A DNA stretch of 64,000 nucleotides from Mixophyes australis (GCA_036250195.1 JAVHZZ010000003.1:341725875-341789874), one strand, 5' to 3'; positions 23,176 through 34,311 are shown, counted from the stretch's first letter. Numbers and translations are program-made. Notes: generated by a model not told the origin, from the sequence alone.

Positions 23176-23895
23176 CTACGAACCTGATTCATCTTCGACC
23201 GCAACCTGCACACAACTTGCATTTAAAAAACGAGCACGGAACTTGAGCATAGTTCTTGACCTCTTGTTCGTTTCCATTTGAATCTGGGTGTAAGTACACT
23301 CTGGCTTTCTTGCTGTATACAGACAGAAAGAACAGAGTAAAAGTATTTTATAAAATAAATTAACAACTAAAAATACTATAGTCATTAATACAAATATTTG
23401 TAAAAATTTTCCTTTTTTTTTTTAATATTAACATCTTAAATTCATAAATCAGAAGGTTCTTAATATGTACTGTAAATAAAGTGTGTTTTTATAGTCTGTC
23501 TTACTTGCATGCACATGTTCTGTACTCGCTTGTGGCACGCATACGTGTAGTTTTTAAAAAATTATGCCAGAGATCACTGCCAGCTGGGGCTTACACCTGC
23601 CCTGTATCCAGTACAAATGATGTGGCTAAAAAGTACATACTTTAGAGAAACCCAGGATTTGAATAGTCTACATCTACGTCGGTGAGCCCTTACTGTACAT
23701 TGTTATGTTCATCCAACCCTTCCTTCCCAAGTTCCACCCTTCAAGTTGTAGGCAGTCATAAGTTTCATTTGCATTCAGACATGAATTACATGCAATTGCA
23801 TTCATCGGTGTAAAGTTTGTTTCTGAGCATGAGCAGAGCTATTTCTCACAAGGAACAGCACTCAAAGGGGCTTAAGTCTTAAAATGAATCAGGCC
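23176..23895. mobile_element. Long MITE, about 720 bp, related to 47936-49810
   Basis: Ends are ACCTGATTCAT on the left and ATGAATCAGGCCC on the right, inverted. Inner blocks ACTTGAGCA(T/C)AGTT and TTTGAATCTGGGTGTAAGTA recur in the same order at 47.99 and 48.19 kb, and the CTGTACAT...CTCAAG/TTCAAG...TTG-TAG-CA-GTCAT series recurs at 48.4 and 49.6 kb. This copy lacks the 48009-48193 and 48486-49511 insertions and so shows the ancestral arrangement. No coding. Confidence 0.55.
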
Positions 23896-24618
23896 CTACT
23901 CCTGCGCCTTGAAAAATGTCATTTTTGTGTAAGTATTAGAAAAACCATTAAGAAACAGAATACTGTTCACCTGTCTCCTAATGCTATAATCCAAACAGAA
24001 GCAGTATGCAAAATCATTGGTCCATTGCAGGTCATAGTTGTGGAGTTCCACTTTACCCAACTGTGATGATTTAAATACACTCAGATATAAAGCATAGTCT
24101 GGATTGAAAGCAACCTCAATCACGTCTGGTACTTTCTAGGCAACAGCAGATAGTTAAGCTTCCCTTTGATATCAAAATTACATATTCTGTGATCTATAAA
24201 AAGCCATAGAGACTAACTATATATTATGCATAAAGCAATCAGGTAGAGCATGTAATAAAACAATAGATATAAATGTAAACTATGTATTTTCTTCCGAATG
24301 AAATTCTTTTATTCAGCAATTTTAATTTTTTCACAACGTATTGCAAATATTTTAACAATTATAACTGTCCTTAACATTTAATACATATTAGCAGATTTTC
24401 CAAAGTCAGTAATGGGGGAACATTTTCCATTTCTGTAGCCTAATAAATATTACAATTATTTATATTTTACATTTTTAATGAATCCCTGGAGCGATTTCAC
24501 ATGGTTTATTGAATATTTTACTTAAAGCACTATCTAATTACAAAGAGCAATTAAATGATTCTATTGTAGAGTTGTGAGTATCCACCGCAATCCCAGCTAC
24601 AGAGGAGAGGTGGCAGTA
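23896..24618. other. No gene recognised
   Basis: AT-rich non-coding. Confidence 0.5.
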
Positions 24619-25500
24619 CAGTCATGGCCAAAAGTTTGACACAAATATTGAATTTCACAAAGTTTGCTGTTTCAGTGTTTTTAGACCTTTTTGTCAGATG
24701 TTGCTATGGTATACTGAAGTAAAAATTACAAACATTTCATGAGTGTCAAAGGCTTTTGTTGACAATTACATTAAGTTTATGCAAAGAGTCAATATTTGCA
24801 ATTTTGACCCTTCTTTTTGAATACCTCTGCAATTCACCCTGGCATGCTGTCAAACAACTTCTGGGCCACATACTGACTGATGGCCGCCCATTCTTGCCTA
24901 ATCAATGCTTGCAGTTTGTCAGAATTTGAGGGTTTTTGTTTGTCCACCTGACTCTTGAGAACCACAAGTTCTCAATGGGATTAAGGTCTGGGGAGTTTCC
25001 TGGTCATGGATCCAAAATTTTGATGTTTTGATCCCCAAGCCACTTAGTTATCTCTTTTGCCCTATGGCAAGGTGCTCAATCATGCAGGAAAGGCATTGTT
25101 CTTCACAAAACTGTTCTTGGATGGTTGGGAGAAGTTGCTGACATTCTGCAAAAGGTACAGGGATTGGACTGCTGGGGTAAAGTCATTTTCTCTGATGAAT
25201 CCCCTTTCAGATTGTTTGGGGCATCTGGAAAAACGGTTGTCCGGAGAAGGAAAGGTGAGCGCTACCATCAGTCCTGTGTCATGCCAACAGTAAAGCATCC
25301 TGACATCATTCACGTGTGAGTTTGCTCCTCAGCCAAGGGAGTGGGCTCACTCACAATTTTGCCTAAGAACACAGTCATGAATAAAGAATGTTACCAAACA
25401 TCCTCCAGAAGCAACTTCTCCCAACCACCCAAGAACAGTTTGGTGACAAACAATGCCTATTCCAGTATGATGGAGCACCTTGCCATAAGGCAAAAGGCAA
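24619..25500. mobile_element. Tc1/mariner element, rearranged and truncated
   Basis: The left end CAGTCATGGCCAAAAGTTT follows a TA (24617-24618), as for Tc1 insertions. From 24619 to about 25139 the sequence is the 3' half of a Tc1-like element in antisense. From about 25140 to 25500 the plus strand reads transposase in sense: a WGKVIFSDES-F-LFG motif containing the second catalytic Asp region, V-RRRKGER, and QYDGAPCHKAK-like sequence. An 84-bp arm (25056-25139) is the reverse complement of 25410-25495, so the copy is an inverted-repeat chimera. It ends abruptly at a LINE 3' end near 25505; no right terminal repeat. Transposase is broken. Confidence 0.8.
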
Positions 25501-25504
25501 AAAA

Positions 25505-25793
25505 TATTCCTCAACCACCTTCTTAACCTCACTAGATTACCACCAATTACACAATTTACACAAGAGAACAACACTCTGACAAACATTGTTGTGTGACTGG
25601 ATCATATAGCATACTAAATCATTTTGTTTTTGTTCTTTACCTTTGCAAGCTGGCTGGATCGAAATGCAATATGTAGACTTCACACATATTTGTCTGTTTT
25701 ACACAGTTAGTTTATTACTGTGTTTGTCCCCAATTGTACAGCGTTGCGGAATTTGCTGGCGATATATAAATAAATGTTGATGATGATGATTAC
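25505..25793 (+). mobile_element. LINE 3' end (L2-like family), 5'-truncated
   Basis: Aligns in order with the longer copy at 52430-52836: ATTCCTCAACCACC, ACAACACTCTGACAAACAT, GTGTGACTGGATCATA, then TTTATTACTGTGTTTG, CCCAATTGTACAGCG, GCTGGCGATATATAAATAAA and a (GATGAT)n tail. The tail marks the 3' end of the plus strand. Confidence 0.7.
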
Positions 25794-26170
25794 TAACTAG
25801 AAAATAATGCAAAGATAGGTCTTCATTTTCTCTAAATATTATCTCTTGTTCTCTCTTCCACATTAGCAGTCTCCACTTCACTACCTCTTATGAATTCTAC
25901 CTTCTTATTATTCCCTGTTTACTTTTCTTTTCTTAATCAGTAACTGTTCTTTAATGTTTATATTTCTTTCATTTTCTGGACAGTTCTCTCATATGTCATC
26001 CTTGCTTAAAATTCTGTCTCGTGTTTCCCACTTTTCTCTTAAATACTCCTCGCTGCTAACTACCTGTTATTCATTCTCTCTCTTATTCTCTTAGCCTATT
26101 GCTCCCCTCTTCTTTTCTGACCCACTCCCAGTGTCTCCTTATCCCATTCTGCCTCTTACTCTACCTTAAG

Positions 26171-26171
<1 letters not shown>

Positions 26172-26212
<41 letters not shown>
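26172..26212. repeat. (TA)n microsatellite
   Basis: About 41 bases of alternating TA, abutting the LINE fragment that follows. Confidence 0.9.
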
Positions 26213-26213
<1 letters not shown>

Positions 26214-26215
<2 letters not shown>

Positions 26216-26465
26216 TTTTGCTGCAAGAATGATATTCCTCTCTCACCACTCCATATCTGTTGCACCACTTTGCAAATCCCTACACTGGCTCCCTGTGTCC
26301 TCCGGAATCCAATTAAAATTACTCACCCTTACCTACAAAGTCCTCAACAACACCACCCCTTCATACCTTTCAAATCCTATAAAACAAATTACCTTCCCTC
26401 CCGCCCTCTACCTCTGACCTGCATCTTGTCTTATCTCTGGAACCCCCCCTCTCACTCCCAACATA
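26214..26465 (+). pseudogene. LINE ORF2 C-terminal fragment (L2/CR1-like)
   Basis: The plus-strand frame contains APLCKSLHWLPVSSGIQLK, then LLTLTYKVLNNTTPSYL. This LHWLPV...K-LTYK-L-PSYLS pattern is the conserved C-terminal stretch after the RT domain in vertebrate L2/CR1/Rex-type LINEs. The upstream side is replaced by (TA)n and the downstream side by a tandem repeat, so only about 70 codons remain. Confidence 0.7.
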
Positions 26466-26471
26466 CACCTA

Positions 26472-26910
26472 CAGGACCCTAACCCCCCAAAAACCTGGCC
26501 AGGATTCAACTGGACCACCACACGTTTGTTTCATCTTAATAGGTGATGGGGTGTCCAAATGCAGGCTCAGAAAAGGCTCCCTGGGTCAAATTTCTGCCTA
26601 GCGTACACCAATCGGAGGTCTGACCGGGACCCTAACCCGCCTAATACCTGACCAGGGTCCAACTGGGCCACCTCACATTGGTTTCATCTCAATCGGTGCA
26701 GTGGTATCCGAATACTGACACAAAACAGGCTACAGGGGTCAAAGTTCTGCCCTGCTTCCATCTGCGGCAGGTCCGACTGGGACCCTATCCCCCCTAATAC
26801 CAGGTCAGGATCCAACTGGACCACTTCACATTGGTTTCATCCCAATTGTTGAAGAGGTGTTCGAATGCAGGCTCAGAAACATCTCCTGTCCAACGTTCCC
26901 TTTCTACACC
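26472..26910. repeat. Tandem repeat, about 154-bp unit, three copies
   Basis: GGACCCTA starts at 26473, 26627 and 26780. Each unit continues with CC(A/T)AATACC-like, AACTGG(A/G)CCACC, CACATTGGTTTCATC, GTCCAATGCAGGCTCAG-like and GGGTCAAA blocks in the same order. Copies differ at perhaps a fifth of sites, so the array is old. No function is apparent. Confidence 0.8.
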
Positions 26911-27564
26911 ACTGGTGTGTAATAGCAGAAGGACTCCTTTGGAATCACTTCACAAAACTTGAATAACTTCATAGGGAAGGTAGCTACAAGAAGTTTTTGG
27001 TCACAAAACCCATTTTTAAAAGACATAACTATAAAGCATTGTGCTCTACTACAAACATTAATTGAAAATAGAGAACTAAAATGTATTTAATACAGATATA
27101 GCTTGAATGGCAATAATAGTGTATTTGGTGAGTGCTGAGGATCCTATTTCTTTTCGTTTGCACAATATATTGTTGCAAAAAGAACAGTTTGCCACAGACG
27201 GTTAAAGGAGAGGCTGTCTCTGGGAATCTGCAGACAGGGTTAAGTTTTCACACAAAAGTCCTGTTTTCAGCAAGAAGTTGCCTGTGACTGATATCTGTGT
27301 CCTTTACCTAAGGGTGTCTGTGTCACAATAGTTACATCCCTCTTGCACCACAGTTTTTAGTTGCTTGGTAGAGCACAATACTTTGTAGTTATATATATTT
27401 ATAAAGTTTTCATTGTATTGTTAGTTTTGGCATGTTTACATATATTGTGTATACAGTCACTTATGTGGAATATATTATTTTATTGAACAGTCCTCTATGA
27501 GCAAAATGTATGGTTTCCATCCTTCAAGTTGAAGATAAATCAGCCAACAATTATTATATATAAT
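26911..27564. other. No gene recognised
   Basis: AT-rich flank of the Penelope-like element; no supported frame. Confidence 0.5.
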
Positions 27565-28127
27565 TATATATATAAAAAAGCAAAAAATCTACGACAAATA
27601 TTAACCAAGAGTTTTATTCCTTTCTCTCCAACAGAATCAAACAAAATATAGAAAAAAGGTTTTTATTATTGCTTAAATTGCAAAACATGCAAGGATTGCA
27701 ATATAACTCAGACTCAAGCTATCACTCAATTCAAATCTACATCTAATGGGAAAACATTTTACATCAAACAAGCTATCAGTTGTCATACAGAAGGAGTGAT
27801 TTACATGTTGGAGTGCACTTGTGGCCTCCAATATATTGGTAGAACAAAACCTACCCTTAAAACAAGAGTGGCCGAACATTTCTATAACATCAAAAAAGAA
27901 CTCAAAACTCATAGTGTTTCTAATCATTTTATTAACAATCCGAAATGCAACCCAAAACAACTAAAATTTTTGGGAATACAACATGTTAACAGATTTTGGA
28001 GAGGTGGAAACTATCTGGAAAATATATCATGGTTGGAATCCAAATGGATTTATATGATGAGAACCCTTATGCCATTTGGTCTTAACAGTGATTTTGATTT
28101 AGGTTCATTTTTAAATTTGTAAATTTT

Positions 28128-28225
28128 CATTCATTTATTTTTATTTTTATTTTTATTTTTACTTTATTTTTATTTTTATTTTTATTTTTATTTTTACTTT
28201 ATTTTTATTTTTATTTTACTTTTTC
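28128..28225. repeat. (TTTTA)n tract in pseudo-LTR
   Basis: Pentanucleotide-type TTTTTA/TTTTA repeats in the 3' UTR. The 3' pseudo-LTR has a shorter version at 32185-32250, so length changed after insertion. Confidence 0.85.
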
Positions 28226-28387
28226 TTTTTCTTTGCTCATTGGCATTTTTAATTGCCTGTTTTTATCCATTTTTATCCATTTCTTTTATCCATGTACCAC
28301 ATTTACATGCATTTCTTACTATTAAAGTATTTATCCAATCAGGAAGAGGCAGGACCCATAAGAACCCTCCAATTCTTTTCTAAAAAT

Positions 28388-28424
28388 ATCCTTGAGAAAG
28401 TCCTATCTGGATGAAACGCGTTGG
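28388..28424 (+). ncRNA. Hammerhead-ribozyme-like core in 5' pseudo-LTR
   Basis: Reads TTGAGAAAGTCC, loop TATCT, then GGATGAAACGCGTTGG. GTCC pairs with GGAT/GGAC as hammerhead stem II, followed by GAAAC, the second conserved core strand. The first core strand (CUGANGA) is degraded to TTGAGAA-like sequence, so catalysis is doubtful for this copy. Hammerhead motifs in Penelope-like pseudo-LTRs are established knowledge; assignment here is inference. Confidence 0.45.
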
Positions 28425-28840
28425 TTCACATTTTTGTACCTAATCAGCCACCGTACTTGTGCGGGTCAACCTATCCCTTCCGCGTTCCAAGACGCGGCTA
28501 CACGAGATACCCGGACACTCCGGAGCCTCTATTCATAGGAGACTCACCGTTTTACCTGGACAGCTTACCGAGGACTGCCAGCATACATAGGGAATTCTAG
28601 GGTAAGAATTAGTTTTATTCTCTCTCCCCTCCTCACGCCATCCGGTATACTATCCCACGGTACTTCCACTTACATTTTCAAAGGAGCTATAAACATTTTT
28701 GTTGTCTTTACATTTTGTTGTCTATACTTTTTTATTTTTCTTGTTCATTGCGCCCTTTCTGTTTTATATATTGCCGATTGTACTATAGGGGCTGCATATT
28801 AGATGAGTGCTTACCTCTGTTTTTATTGATACCTTTTAAT

Positions 28841-31800
28841 ATGGATAGCAGCTCTCAACCTTCCACTTACATTGCACATAGATGCAGGGGGATCAATACT
28901 GAAGATCTTTTTTCCACTACAGACGGACAATGGGTCAATAATATACCATCCAATAATGATTTTTGTTCCCAATATCTTCATTTTGAAAAACTCTGTCAAA
29001 AAGAAACCAGGCAATGGTGGGAAATTATTACTCTCACCAAGTATCTGGAAAAAGGTCTTATTCCTAGGGGACTGAGGATAAATAAGAACCCTACATTTAC
29101 TCCCTTTAATCAAGATTTTTTCTCCAAATGGAATACAATCTTAGGCTCATGCTCTAAACAACTGATTGAACTTATTATTTTGGACAGATCATCTTCTCTA
29201 GAATCTCTAGAACTAGAAATCGCCTCTCTAGATAAAACTTTTGAACCCATTAAAGAAATGGAAGATTTTAAAAAACTGAATATATTAACTCAGGATAAAA
29301 TACAGAAATTGGAACAAAGTATTAAAATCACTAAACAAAAAAAGTATGCTAGAGATGTGGAGGAACATAAAAACGATGACCCTTCTGTCATGAGACAAAA
29401 AATATTGTCCAATACTTCACAGACAAAGCCAATCATCAATAGCACCAACCAAAACATTTTTTACAAGCAACAAGTTAAGACTAGGAATAAACCACTAATC
29501 TTATATCCTCCAGCTAAATCTCATACTGAAAGAATATATCAACCCTATAACAATAAATTTTTCAGTTATTCACCTATAGGAAACAAGAAAGAAAAAGACA
29601 CTCTCATTAAAAACTCTTTTAGGAATGGTGAAAACAACGCCAAGAAAGATATGGAGATTACCTCTCTATCCCTAATTCAAAATATAACCAACCATGCCAC
29701 CACTGATAAGAAAAGAATCTTATCTGAAGACTCAGAGGATTTTTTAGAATTTCTCTTCCAGCCAGAAGAACCCAGGCCTTCGAATACCTTTCCAGTCACA
29801 CCCAGAATAAAGAGAATCAGAAGCACACAACCCTAAGAAGGGGGAAAAGAGGAGGAAAGAAAAAACACTCCTCCTTACTACATTCTTCCTCAACCTCATC
29901 AGAAGGTGTATTTAACATCAGCTCCAAAATTCTCACTAACCATCAGACAAATGTGTTAAAGAAGGGGATGAAGTTTGCCCCCCAATCAGGGATTAACAAA
30001 TTCGATGTCTATATCGATTTACATCGGTTTGTTCGGAAATTGTGTCTGAAAAAATATTTTTTGAGAAAACCAATAGAAAGAGATGTATCTAACATCTATC
30101 CTCAGTTTCAACATACTGATTTCAGACCTAAGAGTAATTTTTATCCAAATTTTACTAAGGGTTCATCTATTGAGACATTCCAGAGAATGGTTGAAAAAGA
30201 CCTGGAAAATCTACCCGATAAAATTAAAATGAAATACAACATGTCCAAAGAAGAAATATCAGCTGTTAAACAACTAAAGGGGGATAAGGATATCATCATA
30301 AAACCAGCTGATAAAGGTGGGGGCATTGTGGTCATGGACAAAGAAAAATACACGAAGGAACTAGAAAGATTACTTTCGGATACTGACACCTACCAACCAT
30401 TACCAAAAGACCCTACCACTCAGTACCAACATGAATTGGTTGATTTGTTGGAAGAAGGCCAAAATTTGGGTATTCTATCTAAAAAAGAGTTTGATTACCT
30501 TTATGTCAAAAATCCTAAAATCCCGGTGATTTACCACTTGCCAAAGATTCACAAAGACCTGTGCAACCCTCCAGGTCGACCGATTATTTCGGGGATTAAT
30601 TCAATTACAGCTAATCTATCTGGATATGTGGATTTTTACCTACAAACATTGGTCTCCAAACAAAGAAGTTATATACAAGATACCACATCTTTCCTTCATA
30701 CCCTGAATCATATGGAATGGAAGGATACCTACATACTTGGTACTTGTGACGTTAAGTCTCTCTACACCTGCATTCGCCATGTAGATGGCTGCTCACATTC
30801 GTACCATTATTTATGCAACCATACCGACCTGAAAAATGAACAGATTAACTTCATAATGAGCTCTATAGAATACATACTGCAACATAACTACTTTTGGTAC
30901 AATGACCAATTCTTCAACCAAATATCTGGCACAGCTATTGGGGACTCGTTTTGCCCCTAGCTATGCAAACTTGTTTGTAGCTAAGTGGGAAGATGACTCC
31001 ATATGGAATAATAATCCTTTCACTCAGAACTTAATACAGTGGCGGAGGTACATAGACGACGTCTTTTTTGTATGGGATGGCAGTAACGAAGTTCTCCAGC
31101 AATTCCTTAAATATATTAATAGCAACACTCTTAATATGGAATTTTTAGCTGAAGCCAGCAGCTTACAAGTTCATTTTTTAGACCTAACTATATATATTGA
31201 AGACCACTCTATCAAAACCAAGACCTAAACTAAAGAAGTTGACACTAACAATTATCTCCTAGCCTCAAGTAATCATCATAGAGGCTGGATATGTAACATA
31301 CCATCAGGCCAATTCAGGAGACTGAAAAGAAACTGTACGAACCAAGATACCTTCGAAACACAAAGTGATATTTTACGATTAAAGTTCGTAGAAAGGAAAT
31401 ATGATGAAAATCTGGTAGACTCAGCTCTGAATAAAGTTAGAGATTCAGAAAGGTCTACTATGCTTGAATACAAAAAGAAAAAAGAAAAAAACTATTGCTC
31501 CAGAGATTTCTTTCATAACCCAATTTAATAGCAACTCTAAAGAAATAGAAGACATCATTCATAAACATTGGCATATTTTAAAACTGGATCAGGAAACTAT
31601 TAGCTTTCTACCTGTAAATCCAAGATTTATATATAAAAAAGCAAAAAATCTACGACAAATATTAACCAAGAGTTTTATTCCTTTCTCTCCAACAGAATCA
31701 AACAAAACAGAGAAAAAAGGTTTTTATTATTGCTTAAATTGCAAAACATGCAATATAACTCAGACTCAAGCTATCACTCAATTCAAATCTACATCTAATG

Positions 31801-32174
31801 GGAAAACATTTTACATCAAACAAGCTATCAGTTGTCATACAGAAGGAGTCATTTACATGTTGGAGTGCACTTGTGGCCTCCAATATATTGGTAGAACAAA
31901 ACCTACCCTTAAAACAAGAGTGGCCGAATATTTCTATAACATCAAAAAAGAACTCAAAACTCATAGTGTTTCTAATCATTTTATTAACAATCCGAAATGC
32001 AACCCAAAACAACTAAAATTTTTGGGAATACAACATGTTAACAGATTTTGGAGAGGTGGAAACTATCTGGAAAATATATCACGGTTGGAATCCAAATGGA
32101 TTTATATGATGAGAACCCTTATGCCATTTGGTCTTAACAGTGATTTTGATTTAGGTTCATTTTTAAATTTGTAA
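28841..32174 (+). pseudogene. Penelope-like RT/GIY-YIG ORF, inactivated
   Basis: The presumed start ATG at 28841 (MDSSSQP) follows the 5' pseudo-LTR directly. The first block, to TAA 29836, is an N-terminal K/N-rich domain with a coiled-coil-like region. The frame then shifts by one base; codons 29836-30960 carry the RT N-terminal part (IIKPADKGGG, PKIHK, PPGRPIISG, LGTCDVKSLYT). An extra G near 30940 shifts frame again into GTRFAPSYANL and the catalytic RYIDDVFFVW (about 31047-31080). A stop at 31226 interrupts the linker, and an A-run near 31470-31490 shifts frame into the last block: a CLNCKTC zinc-knuckle-like motif, GIY-YIG endonuclease (VIYMLEC...YIGRT, R in TLKTRVAE) and a stop at 32174. 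The protein would reverse-transcribe at a nick made by the endonuclease. Confidence 0.9.
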
Positions 32175-32870
32175 TTTGTAAATTTTCATTCATTTATTTT
32201 TATTTTTATTTTTATTTTTATTTTTACTTTATTTTTATTTTTATTTTACTTTTTCTTTTTCTTTGCTCATTGGCATTTTTAATTGCCTGTTTTTATCCAT
32301 TTTTATCCATTTCTTTTATCCATGTACCACATTTACAGGCATTTCTTACTATTAAAGTATTTATCCAATCAGGAAAAGGCAGGACCCATAAGAACCCTCC
32401 AATTCCTTTCTAAAAATATCCTTGAGAAAGTCCTATCTGGATGAAACGCGTTGGTTCACATTTTTGTACCTAATCAGCCACCGTACTTGTGCGGGTCAAC
32501 CTATCCCTTCCGCGTTCCAAGACGCGGCTACACGAGATACCCGGACACTCCGGAGCCTCTATTCATAGGAGACTCACCGTTTTACCTGGACAGCTTACCG
32601 AGGACTGCCAGCATACATAGGGAATTCTAGGGTAAGAATTAGTTTTATTTGCTCTCCCCTCCTCACGCCATCCGGTATACTATCCCACGGTACTTCCACT
32701 TACATTTTCAAAGGAGCTATAAACATTTTTGTTGTCTTTACATTTTGTTGTCTATACTTTTTTATTTTTCTTGTTCATTGCGCCCTTTCTGTTTTATATA
32801 TTGCCGATTGTACTATAGGGGCTGCATATTAGATGAGCGCTTACCTCTGTTTTTATTGATTACCCTTTTT
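31627..32870 (+). repeat. 3' pseudo-LTR of the Penelope-like element
   Basis: Second copy of the repeat at 27565-28843, here in its original place: the ORF end, 3' UTR, hammerhead-like motif and leader. Similarity with the 5' copy stops at about TTTTTAAAT (32870). After that, unrelated AT-rich DNA follows. Confidence 0.9.
32418..32454 (+). ncRNA. Hammerhead-ribozyme-like core in 3' pseudo-LTR
   Basis: Identical in its core to the motif at 28388-28424: TTGAGAAAGTCC, a short loop, GGATGAAACGCGTTGG. It lies about 245 bp after the ORF stop. Confidence 0.45.
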
Positions 32871-33058
32871 AAATTCAAAGGAATTAATTAATGTACAACA
32901 AATAATATAAAACAAGCTTTCGGAAAACTATAGCTGTTTATAACACCATAAAAGTTTTATATTGCTACAGAATCTTGGTTATTTTCATTCTTGTTGTATA
33001 GCTTTCACAGCAGCTTTTTTAGAGGACACCTACACAATTCTATGAAGCTGAACATTTG

Positions 33059-33236
33059 GGGGTATATTTATCAAGCTGCAGGTTTGAAAAAGTGGAGAAG
33101 CTGCCTAAAGCAACCAATCAGATTCTATCTGTCACTTTGTAGAATGTACTAAATAAATGATAACTAGAATCTGATTGGTTGCTATAGGCAACATCTACAG
33201 TTTTTCAAACCCGCAGCTTGATAAATTTACTCCTTG
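33059..33236. mobile_element. MITE, PIF/Harbinger-like, foldback
   Basis: Ends GGGGTATATTTATCAAGCTGC and GCAGCTTGATAAATTTACTCC are inverted. Inner arms (CAACCAATCAGATTCTA and complement) match the MITE at 710-893. Almost the whole length folds. No clear target duplication remains. Confidence 0.65.
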
Positions 33237-33984
33237 CAGTTTATATTCTAGAAAAGTAGACATAAAACAAAATCACAGATTTTGGCTGGATAACAGACTA
33301 TCTTTGGAAAAGCAGCAATCATACTGGCTTATTTTGGACACTCTTGCATATTTACGTAAAATTGGTTATAGACAGTTTATTGTGAACATTATAAAGTTAG
33401 ACTGACTCAATAGGAAATAATATTGGTATTTTTTGTTTAACATGTTTTTTTTTCTAATACTGAAGTTTACTGGAGTCAAAACACTATAAATAAACTAAAC
33501 CTTATCTATATCTACTAAAATTATATATTGGCTACAGAACAAAGCTTATCAGGCAATAATGAAAGGTCTTAACATACAGTTTAGAGAAGAGAAAAAGCAG
33601 AGTTGATATAAAAATTAAAATATACAGTATTAAGAGGATGAAAATACTGTAAAAATGCAGCATATTTAAACTAGTGGGGATTTCAAAAAGAATGAGCTAT
33701 AAAAGGTGATTGTCTAACCGTAAAATAAGCAGATGCACAGCACATTTCTTTTTGCACAAATGTACCAGTCCATTCACTTAGCACATACATAGGTGAACAC
33801 CCACTTCCTCTTATGTAAACTGACTGCTATTTATAGGATTGCAGACATAGATGGGAACACGGAGAGACAGGTGCACTACTGCATTTGACTGTGGTAGGGG
33901 TTGGTACACGTGTGTTCTATTAACACAGTCTCCTCCACCTAGACAAGCAGTAATACTTAGCTGTTCGGCGCTGTGGAGCATTGT
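33237..33984. other. No gene recognised
   Basis: AT-rich non-coding. Confidence 0.5.
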
Positions 33985-34311
33985 GGACCTGATTTTGAGT
34001 TAGGAGCAAAACAAAGAAAAGGAGCAAATTTGATCCTTGGCAAAACCATGTTGCATTGGTGAGGGAGGTAAATTTAAAATGTAAGGACATATTTATAGTT
34101 GGGGTAGGGCATGTCATAAATCAACTTTAATTTCAGTGTAAAAATAAAACTATCACGTATTTGTGTGCTACATGAAAAAAAACAGCCTGTATTTCCCTTG
34201 AATGCAAAAAAAGTAAGTCAATTTGTACCCCTTGTATTGTAATATGTTTTGTCCAGGTGCAAAGTTGCTTCTTTTCTCTGCTTTGCTCCTAACTCAGAAT
34301 CAGGCCCTATG
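33985..34311. mobile_element. MITE of the CCTGATTC family, copy 1
   Basis: Ends are ACCTGATTTTGAGTTAGGAG and its inverse CTCCTAACTCAGAATCAGGCC. Internal landmarks are AAAACCATGTTGCATTGG, GTAGGGCATGTC, AACTTTAATTTCAGTGTAAA and GTGTGCTACATGAAAA. The same landmarks in the same order occur at 38273-38578 and, reversed, at 53430-53714. About 325 bp, no coding. Confidence 0.75.

Larger units (their letters stand above)
27565..28843 (+). repeat. 5' pseudo-LTR of the Penelope-like element
   Basis: Matches 31627-32870. It contains a truncated ORF end (GIY-YIG region translated from 27796 to the stop at 28122), a TTTTA-rich 3' UTR, the hammerhead-like motif (28388-28424) and a leader of about 400 bp ending at the ORF start. 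Relative to the 3' copy it has a 9-base insertion near 27695 and extra TTTTA units near 28150-28200. A GTAAGA near 28611 could be a 5' splice site, since Penelope leaders can contain a short intron; this is only a suggestion. Confidence 0.9.
27565..32870 (+). mobile_element. Penelope-like retroelement with pseudo-LTRs, nearly full length
   Basis: About 5.3 kb. A single polyprotein-type ORF (N-terminal domain, RT, linker, GIY-YIG endonuclease) is preceded by a copy of the element's own 3' end. The 5' repeat 27565-28843 and 3' repeat 31627-32870 both contain the last part of the ORF, the 3' UTR and a leader. This partial-tandem layout is the pseudo-LTR arrangement known for Penelope-like elements (Neptune, Penelope, Poseidon groups). 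By eye the two repeats differ at about 1% of sites plus small indels, so the insertion is young. At least four lesions inactivate the ORF. Ends lie in AT-rich DNA and no target duplication was identified. Confidence 0.9.

Noticed and set aside
27673..27960. Minus-strand 95-codon frame, repeated at 31734-32012
   Set aside because: Shadow of the GIY-YIG coding strand in the pseudo-LTRs.
28823..29113. Minus-strand 96-codon frame
   Set aside because: Antisense of the Penelope-like N-terminal ORF.
29953..30960. Considered as a separate gene from the upstream 28841-29836 frame
   Set aside because: The second frame is open back to 29836 exactly where the first stops; a single-base shift within one ORF explains both better.
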